NCBI GenBank assembly: GCA_900753685.1
Contig: CAAEAB010000174.1
Coordinates: forward strand, 1 to 8,325
Direction of reading: 5' to 3'
DNA length: 8,325 nt
Origin: Lachnospiraceae bacterium
Lineage (GTDB): Bacteria > Bacillota > Clostridia > Lachnospirales > Lachnospiraceae
In this document: in pieces, positions 1 through 5,461 of the stretch
Layout: each line of letters opens with the position of its first letter
Numbering within the stretch: the first letter of the stretch is position 1
The notes under the pieces: generated by a model
Database searches by the model: none
What the model was told of the DNA's origin: nothing
What the model saw: only the letters and a program-made list of their open reading frames with translations
Position numbers and translations under genes: made by a program

Positions 1-1089
1 GAATCCATTGACCTGATTGTCGGGAATAATTGTAAGGGGCAGATTCTGGAACTGGTGGAGAGCTTTGCCGCTCAGCAGTCGGCTCCGGAGAGCTGGCTGG
101 ACATTAATGAGAAATGTGACTATGAGGCTTTATCAATTACGAAGGTTTCCGAGCATACGCGAGCTTATATTAAGATTCAGGATGGTTGCAATCAGTTTTG
201 TTCCTACTGTATTATTCCCTATGCCCGGGGAAGGGTGCGGAGCCGGAAACCGGAAGATATTCTTTCAGAGGTTTCAGCTCTGGCCCGGGCCGGATATAAG
301 GAGATTGTTTTGACGGGTATTCATATTTCGTCTTATGGAAAGGATTTTGCCGAAAAAATAGATGAAACAGAAAGCACAGAGGAAAAACTGACCGGCGGCG
401 GGGATGCCTTGATCTTCCTGGTGGAAAAGTTGGCGGCAATCGAAGGGATTGAACGAATCCGTTTTGGCTCTCTGGAACCGGGAATCATTACGGAGGATTT
501 TGTCCGGCGGCTGGCAAAGCTTCCGGAAGTTTGCCCTCATTTTCACTTATCTCTTCAGAGCGGCTGCGAAGCTACACTGAAACGGATGAACCGCCATTAT
601 ACGCCGCAGGAGTATGCCAAGCGATGTGATCTGCTCAAAAAGTATTTTGACAGGCCGGCCTTTACGACGGATGTCATCGTTGGTTTTCCGGGAGAGACTG
701 ATGAAGAATTTGCTCAGACAGAAAGCTTTCTTGAACAGATTCATTTTGCCGAAATGCATATTTTTAAATATTCGCCGAGAAAGGGGACAAGGGCCGCAGT
801 CATGCCGGAACAGGTGGATGAGCGGATGAAAACAGCCCGCAGCAGCCGGCTTCTTGTTCTGGCTGAAAAAATGTCGGCAGATTATCAGTTAGAGTGTCAG
901 GACAAGACATTGGAGGTTCTTGTGGAGGAGGCCGTCCTTCGAAATGGCGAGACGATTTGGATAGGTCACAGTAGAGAATATTTAAAGTGTGGGATCAAAT
1001 CTGACAAAGTTCGGTCGAAGGATATCATTCGCTGTCGGATGACTGGAATAAAGAATGAAGATTTTGTGTTTTGTGAAATAATTGATTGA
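1..1089 (+). CDS. mtaB: tRNA t6A37 methylthiotransferase MtaB (5'-truncated by window edge)
   Basis: This radical-SAM enzyme is expected to convert t6A to ms2t6A at tRNA position 37, next to the anticodon. The reading frame is open from base 1, so the true start lies upstream; about 362 residues are visible, and roughly 80-90 N-terminal ones (most of the UPF0004 domain with its auxiliary-cluster cysteines) are missing. The visible part begins with the end of that domain (GNNCKG near residue 9). The radical-SAM motif CNQFCSYC follows, with cysteines at window residues 63, 67 and 70 (codons at 187, 199, 208). Then come the SAM-barrel motifs LSLQSGC and TSDVIVGFPGE-like TTDVIVGFPGE, and a C-terminal TRAM-like region over about the last 65 residues. 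A short Glu/Thr/Gly-rich insertion lies at roughly 346-405, where B. subtilis YqeV as I recall it is shorter. MtaB is preferred over MiaB because of the overall resemblance to YqeV; RimO is less likely. No terminator hairpin follows the stop. Confidence 0.9.
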   Translation, partial: ESIDLIVGNNCKGQILELVESFAAQQSAPESWLDINEKCDYEALSITKVSEHTRAYIKIQDGCNQFCSYCIIPYARGRVRSRKPEDILSEVSALARAGYKEIVLTGIHISSYGKDFAEKIDETESTEEKLTGGGDALIFLVEKLAAIEGIERIRFGSLEPGIITEDFVRRLAKLPEVCPHFHLSLQSGCEATLKRMNRHYTPQEYAKRCDLLKKYFDRPAFTTDVIVGFPGETDEEFAQTESFLEQIHFAEMHIFKYSPRKGTRAAVMPEQVDERMKTARSSRLLVLAEKMSADYQLECQDKTLEVLVEEAVLRNGETIWIGHSREYLKCGIKSDKVRSKDIIRCRMTGIKNEDFVFCEIID

Positions 1090-1114
1090 ATTATTTTATG
1101 ATTTATATTAATAT
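1086..1114 (+). promoter_or_regulatory. candidate sigma-A-type promoter for the ireB-ruvX-DUF1292 trio
   Basis: The gap between mtaB and ireB is 70 nt and very AT-rich. TTGAAT at 1086-1091 and TAATAT at 1109-1114 are separated by exactly 17 nt, each matching 4 of 6 consensus bases. An overlapping TATATT (1104-1109) is closer to the -10 consensus but has no suitably spaced -35. Transcription would begin near 1121 and leave a leader of about 40 nt. AT-rich DNA yields such matches by chance, so this is only a candidate; read-through from mtaB is equally possible. Confidence 0.3.
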
Positions 1115-1159
1115 AGTGAGTAAGTGTAAAGGATTAATGTGGTTTAAGGAAGTGATTTT

Positions 1160-1420
1160 ATGGAAAACATGGCAAATACACAGTATTTTAAAGTGAGTAA
1201 TAGCGCTGAAATTACTGTAAAAGATATTCTGGAGGCGGTCTATATTGCCTTGACAGAAAAGGGATATAATCCAGTCAGCCAGATTGTCGGTTATATTATG
1301 TCTGGTGATCCAACCTATGTGACGAGTTATAAAAATGCCCGTTATCTGATCATGAAGGTAGAGAGAGACGAGCTTTTGGAAGAACTGCTGAAAAGTTATA
1401 TTGATGTGAATCTGAAATAA
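1160..1420 (+). CDS. ireB: IreB family regulatory phosphoprotein (DUF965, YrzL)
   Basis: This small cytoplasmic protein has 86 residues, typical for the family. The characteristic core is clear: LTEKGYNPVSQIVGYIMSGD at residues 31-50, then PTYVTSYKNAR and the KVERDELLEELLKSY tail. In Enterococcus faecalis, IreB is phosphorylated on N-terminal threonine by the Ser/Thr kinase IreK and affects cell-envelope stress and cephalosporin resistance. A threonine at residue 7 could play the same part here, but that is inference. The ATG at 1160 is chosen because AAGGAAG (1146-1152) lies 7 nt upstream; an in-frame ATG at 1169 would be further from it. ruvX begins 3 nt after the stop, in the conserved yrzL-yrrK-yrzB order, so the genes are almost certainly co-transcribed. 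Confidence 0.93.
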   Translation: MENMANTQYFKVSNSAEITVKDILEAVYIALTEKGYNPVSQIVGYIMSGDPTYVTSYKNARYLIMKVERDELLEELLKSYIDVNLK

Positions 1421-1423
1421 GCC

Positions 1424-1867
1424 ATGCGTATATTGGGATTAGATTATGGCTCTAGAACTGTAGGTGTGGCGGTAAGCGACGAATTAGGATGGACGGCTCA
1501 GGCTTTGGAGACAATTACAAGAAAAGAAGAGAATAAATTGAGGAAGACCCTGGCCAGAATCGAGGAGCTTTCAAAGCTTTATAATGTGGAAAGGATTGTT
1601 CTTGGATTTCCAAAACATATGAATAATGATGAGGGAGAACGCTGTGCAAAAACGGAAGCTTTTAAGGAAATGTTGGAGCGGCGGACCGGGCTGCCTGTGA
1701 TTTTACAGGATGAGCGGATGAGTACTCTGTCTGCAGAACGGATTCTCATAGAAGGCGGTGTCCGCAGAGAAAACCGGAAGGATTATGTGGATAAGATGGC
1801 AGCGGCTTTTATATTGCAGACATATATGGACAGGAAAAACCATGAACAAAAAAATCAGGTGATTTAA
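1424..1867 (+). CDS. ruvX: RuvX/YqgF family RNase H-fold nuclease (putative Holliday junction resolvase)
   Basis: This 147-residue protein matches the YqgF family in length and motifs. It opens with MRILGLDYGSRTVGVAVSD (Asp7 being the first acidic residue expected at the active site), has VLGFPKHMNN at 59-68, DERMST at 96-101 and YVDKMAAAFIL at 121-131, the last carrying another conserved Asp (123). The family has an RNase H fold and has been linked both to Holliday-junction resolution and to 16S rRNA 5'-end maturation (E. coli YqgF); which applies here cannot be read from sequence. The ATG at 1424 is fixed by the family N-terminus. It lacks a convincing SD and lies 3 nt after the ireB stop, suggesting translational coupling. 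The last dozen residues are hydrophilic and probably unconserved. Confidence 0.94.
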   Translation: MRILGLDYGSRTVGVAVSDELGWTAQALETITRKEENKLRKTLARIEELSKLYNVERIVLGFPKHMNNDEGERCAKTEAFKEMLERRTGLPVILQDERMSTLSAERILIEGGVRRENRKDYVDKMAAAFILQTYMDRKNHEQKNQVI

Positions 1868-2137
1868 GTGGCAGAAAAACCAGAAAAGATTGTTTTTTAT
1901 ACGGATACGGATGAAGTAGAATTTTACGTTATTGAGCAGACACGTATTAATGACGTTAATTATATATTAGTGGCGGATTCAATGGAGGACGAAGCGGAAG
2001 CTTTAATTTTGAAAGAAACTGTGAACGAAGACGATGCTGAGGATGTGTTTTACAGCGAAATAGAGGATGATCGTGAGCTGGAAGCCATATCCAGAGTGTT
2101 TTCTGAGATTTTGGATGATATTGATATTGAGATGTGA
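1868..2137 (+). CDS. DUF1292 domain protein (YrzB-like), function unknown
   Basis: An 89-residue, strongly acidic protein (Asp and Glu make up about a third of it) of the DUF1292/YrzB type. The family pattern is visible: an N-terminal beta-rich stretch (KIVFYTDTDEVEFYVIEQT, residues 7-25), then NDVNYILVAD, and an acidic C-terminal helix beginning near EDDRELEAISRVF. No enzyme motif, signal peptide or membrane segment is seen, and the function is not known. The start is GTG at 1868, directly abutting the ruvX stop, with AGGTGA at 1857-1862 five nt upstream; the first in-frame ATG is about 37 codons in and would remove the conserved N-terminal part. It is the third gene of the ireB-ruvX-DUF1292 trio, whose order is widespread in Firmicutes. 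Confidence 0.87.
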   Translation: MAEKPEKIVFYTDTDEVEFYVIEQTRINDVNYILVADSMEDEAEALILKETVNEDDAEDVFYSEIEDDRELEAISRVFSEILDDIDIEM

Positions 2138-2166
2138 ACGGGCAAATACTAAGAAACGGTCAGATA

Positions 2167-2192
2167 ACGATAGGCTTTATTAAGCGTATCGT
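2167..2192 (+). terminator. 26-nt hairpin after the DUF1292 gene, possible weak terminator
   Basis: The arms 2167-2177 (ACGATAGGCTT) and 2182-2192 (AAGCGTATCGT) pair at 10 of 11 positions, with one G-G mismatch, around the 4-nt loop TATT. It begins 29 nt after the DUF1292 stop. The sequence after it (ATTTGTTGTGATTATC) is T-rich but lacks a continuous T run, so it would be a weak or partial intrinsic terminator. It could instead be a structured element in the leader of the RNase J mRNA. Confidence 0.4.
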
Positions 2193-2208
2193 ATTTGTTG
2201 TGATTATC

Positions 2209-2227
2209 TATCATCCTAGGTATGATA
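2209..2227 (+). promoter_or_regulatory. imperfect palindrome just upstream of the RNase J ribosome binding site
   Basis: The 19-nt sequence TATCATCCTAGGTATGATA has perfect 6-nt outer arms (TATCAT / ATGATA) and a further C-G pair nearer the centre, so 7 of 9 positions are symmetric. It ends 2 nt before the SD. It could be an operator, or it could be a hairpin whose 3' arm approaches the SD. The left arm TATCAT (2209-2214) also reads as a 5/6 match to a -10 box, but no good -35 lies 16-18 nt upstream. TTGTGA (2198) and TATGAT (2221) have 17-nt spacing but would start transcription inside the SD, which makes that pairing unlikely. Confidence 0.35.
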
Positions 2228-2229
2228 TC

Positions 2230-2234
2230 GGAGG
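2230..2234 (+). promoter_or_regulatory. SD sequence fixing the TTG start of RNase J
   Basis: GGAGG lies 8 nt before the TTG at 2243. No in-frame ATG or GTG fits it, and the next in-frame ATG (residue 25) would cut into the first conserved strand of the metallo-beta-lactamase fold (KIIPLGGLETIG). The unusual TTG start is therefore well supported. Confidence 0.85.
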
Positions 2235-2242
2235 TTTAAATA

Positions 2243-3925
2243 TTGAAGACAAAAGTAGTAAAAAAGGATAATGAAGGTTTAAAGATCATTCCATTGGGCG
2301 GACTGGAAACGATTGGAATGAATATTACAGCCTTTGAGTACGGAGACAGTATTATTGTGGTGGACTGCGGTCTGGCTTTCCCAGCCGATGATATGCTCGG
2401 AATCGACCTGGTCATCCCGGATGTTACCTATTTGGAAAATAATATTGATAAAGTAAAGGGCTTTGTCATTACCCATGGTCACGAGGACCATATCGGGGCG
2501 CTGCCATATGTACTGAAAAAGGTGAATGTACCTGTGTATGCCACAAAATTGACGATGGGCATTATTGAACATAAGTTAAAAGAACATAATCTGTTGAAAT
2601 CAACTCGCCGTAAGGTGATTAAACATGGTCAGTCCATTAACCTGGGCTGTTTTCGGATTGAATTTATAAAGACAAATCACAGCATTGCCGATGCCACAGC
2701 GTTAGCCATCTATACTCCGGAAGGAATTATTATCCATACCGGCGACTTTAAGATTGACTATACGCCGGTATTTGGAGAGAGTATTGATCTGCAGCGGTTT
2801 GCCGAGGTGGGTAAGAAGGGTGTTCTGGCAGTTATGATGGACAGTACAAATGCAGAGCGGCCCGGTTTTACGAATTCAGAACGGACTGTTGGACAGGCCA
2901 TAGATCATATTTTTGACGAGCATCGGAGCGGTCGTATTATTGTGGCTACCTTTGCGTCAAATGTGGACCGGGTGCAGCAGATTATTAACTCTGCTTATAA
3001 ATTTGGGCGCAAGGTCATCGTGGAAGGCCGAAGCATGGTAAATAATATTTCCATAGCGTCGGAGCTGGGATATATTCAGGTTCCGAATGAGACCTTGATT
3101 GATATTGATCATATGCGCAATTATCCCGATGAACAGCTTGTGCTTATTACGACGGGAAGCCAGGGGGAGACGATGGCTGCCCTTTCCCGTATGGCAAATA
3201 ATACTCACCGCCGGGTGACAATCAAACCAGGGGATACAATCGTATTCAGTTCGAATCCGATTCCGGGAAATGAGAAAGCTGTATCGAATATTATTAATGA
3301 ATTATTCCGCAAGGGTGCGGAGGTTATTTTCCAGGATACCCATGTTTCGGGACATGCCTGTGCAGAGGAAATTAAGTTGATTTATGCGCTGACCCATCCA
3401 AAATTTGCCATTCCGGTTCACGGTGAATACCGGCATTTGAAAGCCCATGCGAAGCTGGCAGAAAAAATGGGAATTCCGAAGGACCATATCATTGTTTTGT
3501 CCTCCGGGAATGTGCTGGAATTAAAGGATGAGAAAGCAAAAGTTATTGGCCAGGTGCCTCATGGCGGTATTATGGTTGACGGTTTGGGTGTCGGCGATGT
3601 GGGGAATATTGTTTTGCGTGACCGGCAGATGCTGTCCCAGAACGGGCTTCTTATCGTGGTGCTGACCCTTTCTAGGCATGATAACCGGCTTTTAGCCGGA
3701 CCGGACATTGTGTCCAGAGGTTTTGTTTATGTCCGCGAATCAGAGATGCTTATGGAGGACGCGCGCAAGGTCGTTGATGCGGCTGTACAAAAGTGTCTGG
3801 ATGGTCGGGTCACTGACTGGAGTAAGATAAAGAGTGTCATCCGGGATACACTGAGTGATTATGTATGGAAGCAGACGAAGAGAAATCCAATGATTCTTCC
3901 GATTATTATGGAAGTGGATGTTTAA
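2243..3925 (+). CDS. rnj: Ribonuclease J (metallo-beta-lactamase / beta-CASP RNase)
   Basis: A 560-residue protein, close to the B. subtilis RNase J1 and J2 length (about 555). These enzymes act in mRNA decay and RNA maturation as 5'-to-3' exonucleases and endonucleases with two active-site metal ions. The metal-binding motif HGHEDH is at residues 78-83, followed by His146 (TNHSIAD) and Asp168 (HTGDFKID). The beta-CASP domain includes ATFASNVDRVQQI (235-247) and HVSGHA (367-372); PVHGEYRH (391-398) supplies the last His motif. The C-terminal domain covers about 450-560. All catalytic residues are present, so it resembles the active J1 type rather than a degenerate copy; no second RNase J gene is in this window. 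It starts with TTG behind GGAGG. ylbF follows 28 nt later and is likely co-transcribed. Expression may be modulated through the two inverted repeats upstream, but this is inference. Confidence 0.96.
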   Translation: MKTKVVKKDNEGLKIIPLGGLETIGMNITAFEYGDSIIVVDCGLAFPADDMLGIDLVIPDVTYLENNIDKVKGFVITHGHEDHIGALPYVLKKVNVPVYATKLTMGIIEHKLKEHNLLKSTRRKVIKHGQSINLGCFRIEFIKTNHSIADATALAIYTPEGIIIHTGDFKIDYTPVFGESIDLQRFAEVGKKGVLAVMMDSTNAERPGFTNSERTVGQAIDHIFDEHRSGRIIVATFASNVDRVQQIINSAYKFGRKVIVEGRSMVNNISIASELGYIQVPNETLIDIDHMRNYPDEQLVLITTGSQGETMAALSRMANNTHRRVTIKPGDTIVFSSNPIPGNEKAVSNIINELFRKGAEVIFQDTHVSGHACAEEIKLIYALTHPKFAIPVHGEYRHLKAHAKLAEKMGIPKDHIIVLSSGNVLELKDEKAKVIGQVPHGGIMVDGLGVGDVGNIVLRDRQMLSQNGLLIVVLTLSRHDNRLLAGPDIVSRGFVYVRESEMLMEDARKVVDAAVQKCLDGRVTDWSKIKSVIRDTLSDYVWKQTKRNPMILPIIMEVDV

Positions 3926-3953
3926 AGATGTGTGGAGAAAGGTCTGACATAAG

Positions 3954-4298
3954 ATGAAAAATGTAGAATATCAGACCCGGCAGCTTATTCGGGAAATTAA
4001 ACGGAGCAATGTCTATAATCAGTACCGGCGGTTACAGATGAAAATCGTCAAGGATGCGGAGTTGAGCCGTAAAGTGAATGAATTTCGCAAAGCGTCTTTT
4101 GAACTGCAAAACAAACCGCAGGAACCGGAAGATATCGGGCGGCTGGAAGCTTTGTACAGCGAGTACGGAGAAATCTTACAGAATTCGGATGTGATTGAAT
4201 TTTTGACAGCAGAACAGGGGATGGCGCAGATGATGAACCAGATGACGGACCGGATCTATAACAGCCTGGACCTGGACGTTTCGTTTTTAGATAGCTAG
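3954..4298 (+). CDS. YlbF/YmcA family protein
   Basis: A 114-residue helical, soluble protein of the Com_YlbF family. Features seen are an N-terminal amphipathic helix (residues 4-25), a charged middle region (KDAELSRKVNEFRKASFELQ, 33-52) and a C-terminal section rich in Gln, Met and Leu (TAEQGMAQMMNQMTDRI, 85-101). B. subtilis YlbF and YmcA form, with YaaT, the Y-complex that adjusts RNase Y-dependent mRNA processing and supports sporulation, competence and biofilm formation. The location directly after RNase J therefore suggests a role in RNA turnover, but partnership with RNase J is only inferred from position. The ATG at 3954 has a modest SD (AAAGG, 3938-3942, 11 nt away). The stop overlaps the start of the next gene's SD. 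I cannot tell YlbF from YmcA or a divergent paralogue with confidence, so no symbol is given. Confidence 0.82.
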   Translation: MKNVEYQTRQLIREIKRSNVYNQYRRLQMKIVKDAELSRKVNEFRKASFELQNKPQEPEDIGRLEALYSEYGEILQNSDVIEFLTAEQGMAQMMNQMTDRIYNSLDLDVSFLDS

Positions 4299-4312
4299 AG
4301 GAGGACACAACG

Positions 4313-4795
4313 ATGAAAAAAGTCATTTCTACGATTTTGGGCCTTGGTGTAAATATTATTATTTATGTGGTGGCTGTTTTTGTTCTCTTCCGTGTTGGGG
4401 CATTTGCCTATGATTTTTCATACGAAGTCTTTGGAGAGCCTGTCGTGTCCCAGTATTCGGATGAGGAAGTGCGGATTGAGATTCAGAGTGGAGACGGAAG
4501 TCAGACCGTGGCGAAAAAACTGAAAGAGGCAGGCGTTATTAACAATGAGTGGGCTTTTATCTTGAAATCCAGATTGAGTAAGGCGAGTTTAATGCCGGGA
4601 GTCTATGTTGTTAATGCCAGCATGTCGGCGGATGATATGATTGAACTGATGGGCGATGCGGCAAATTCGGTAGTACAGCAGCCGACGGCGGAGGAACTGG
4701 AAGCAGAGACGTCTGACGGCGGGGAGAGCAATGAAAGTACCGGTGATAGCGGAGAAAATGCGGAAGACTCGGGCGAAGGAGAGAACGATCAGTGA
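4313..4795 (+). CDS. Short MltG-like (YceG-like) membrane protein lacking the catalytic domain
   Basis: A 160-residue protein with one N-terminal membrane segment (about 7-32: hydrophobic ILGLGVNIIIYVVAVFVLF), preceded by two lysines, predicting an anchored protein with an outer C-terminus. Residues about 52-115 match the LysM-like N-terminal part of MltG: an EVRIEIQSGDGSQTVAKKL strand-helix, GVINNEWAF, and MPGVYVVNASMSADDMIELM. Full MltG enzymes, which cut nascent peptidoglycan glycan strands, are over 300 residues and carry a C-terminal catalytic domain with an essential Glu. None of that is present. Instead residues 125-160 form a low-complexity acidic Ser/Glu/Gly/Asp tail. It is therefore likely non-enzymatic or regulatory, despite any MltG label. 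AGGAGG (4299-4304) lies 8 nt before the ATG. Its stop overlaps the next start (GTGA). Position matches yrrL (mltG) in the B. subtilis order. Confidence 0.82.
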   Translation: MKKVISTILGLGVNIIIYVVAVFVLFRVGAFAYDFSYEVFGEPVVSQYSDEEVRIEIQSGDGSQTVAKKLKEAGVINNEWAFILKSRLSKASLMPGVYVVNASMSADDMIELMGDAANSVVQQPTAEELEAETSDGGESNESTGDSGENAEDSGEGENDQ

Positions 4796-5433
4796 TTGTA
4801 GATGAACGAATGTTGGATTATATCCTTTCGCTGGATAAGGATGAGAGTCCATTGGTCCGAACAATTGAACAGGAAGCTGTCAGGGACTATGTGCCGATTA
4901 TCCGTAAGGAGAGCCGGAATCTTCTGAGAGTTTTATTAAAAATGAAGAAGCCTGGGGCGGTTCTGGAAGTCGGGACAGCCATAGGCTTTTCCGCTGTTTT
5001 GATGGGGGAGTGTCTGCCGGAGGGCAGTCATATAACTACGATTGAAAAATATGAGAAACGGATTCCCATCGCCCGTGAAAATTTTTGTCGGGCAGGGATG
5101 GAAAAAAAGATTACCCTGTTGGAGGGGGATGCGGCGGAAGTGCTGAAAACCCTTTCGGGGGCTTATGATTTCATTTTCATGGATGCGGCTAAGGGGCAGT
5201 ATATTCATTTTCTGCCGGAGATACTTCGGCTTCTGGCTCCGGGAGGAATCTTAGTGTCCGACAATGTGCTCCAGGACGGCGATGTGGTGGAATCCCGTTA
5301 TGCGGTGGTGCGCCGCAATCGGACGATTCACAGTCGGATGCGGGAATATCTGTGGACACTAAAACATATGGATGGACTGGAAACCATTGTTTTGCCGATT
5401 GGTGATGGGATGACGGTCAGTGTAAAAGCGTGA
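4792..5433 (+). CDS. trmR: Class I SAM-dependent O-methyltransferase, TrmR-type (tRNA 5-hydroxyuridine methyltransferase)
   Basis: A 213-residue soluble methyltransferase of the Methyltransf_3 (COMT-like) family. The SAM-binding motif I is VLEVGTAIGFSA (57-68), Glu85 in TIEKYEKR would hold the ribose, EGDA is at 111-114, and the metal-binding motif consists of Asp131 (FMDAAKGQY), Asp157 and Asn158 (VSDNVL). B. subtilis YrrM/TrmR methylates ho5U34 to mo5U34 in tRNA, and this gene has the same neighbours (mltG-like before, U32 after), so that function is the best inference; other small-molecule O-methyltransferases share the fold. The GTG at 4792 overlaps the preceding stop by 4 nt (GTGA) and has AAGGAG at 4776-4781, 10 nt upstream; an ATG at 4810 lies farther from any SD. 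This overlap implies translational coupling. The next gene starts 28 nt downstream. Confidence 0.85.
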   Translation: MIVDERMLDYILSLDKDESPLVRTIEQEAVRDYVPIIRKESRNLLRVLLKMKKPGAVLEVGTAIGFSAVLMGECLPEGSHITTIEKYEKRIPIARENFCRAGMEKKITLLEGDAAEVLKTLSGAYDFIFMDAAKGQYIHFLPEILRLLAPGGILVSDNVLQDGDVVESRYAVVRRNRTIHSRMREYLWTLKHMDGLETIVLPIGDGMTVSVKA

Positions 5434-5461
5434 AAATGCAGCAGCATAAAGGAGCAACAGT

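Noticed and set aside
17..313. Plus-strand open frame of 98 codons overlapping mtaB
   Set aside because: It is out of frame with the radical-SAM motif of mtaB and rich in Arg, Phe and Trp, typical of a shifted reading of coding DNA.
2138..2242. Riboswitch or T-box in the gap before RNase J
   Set aside because: The gap is only 105 nt, and I recognise no T-box core, no known riboswitch core motif and no strong terminator with an alternative antiterminator pairing.
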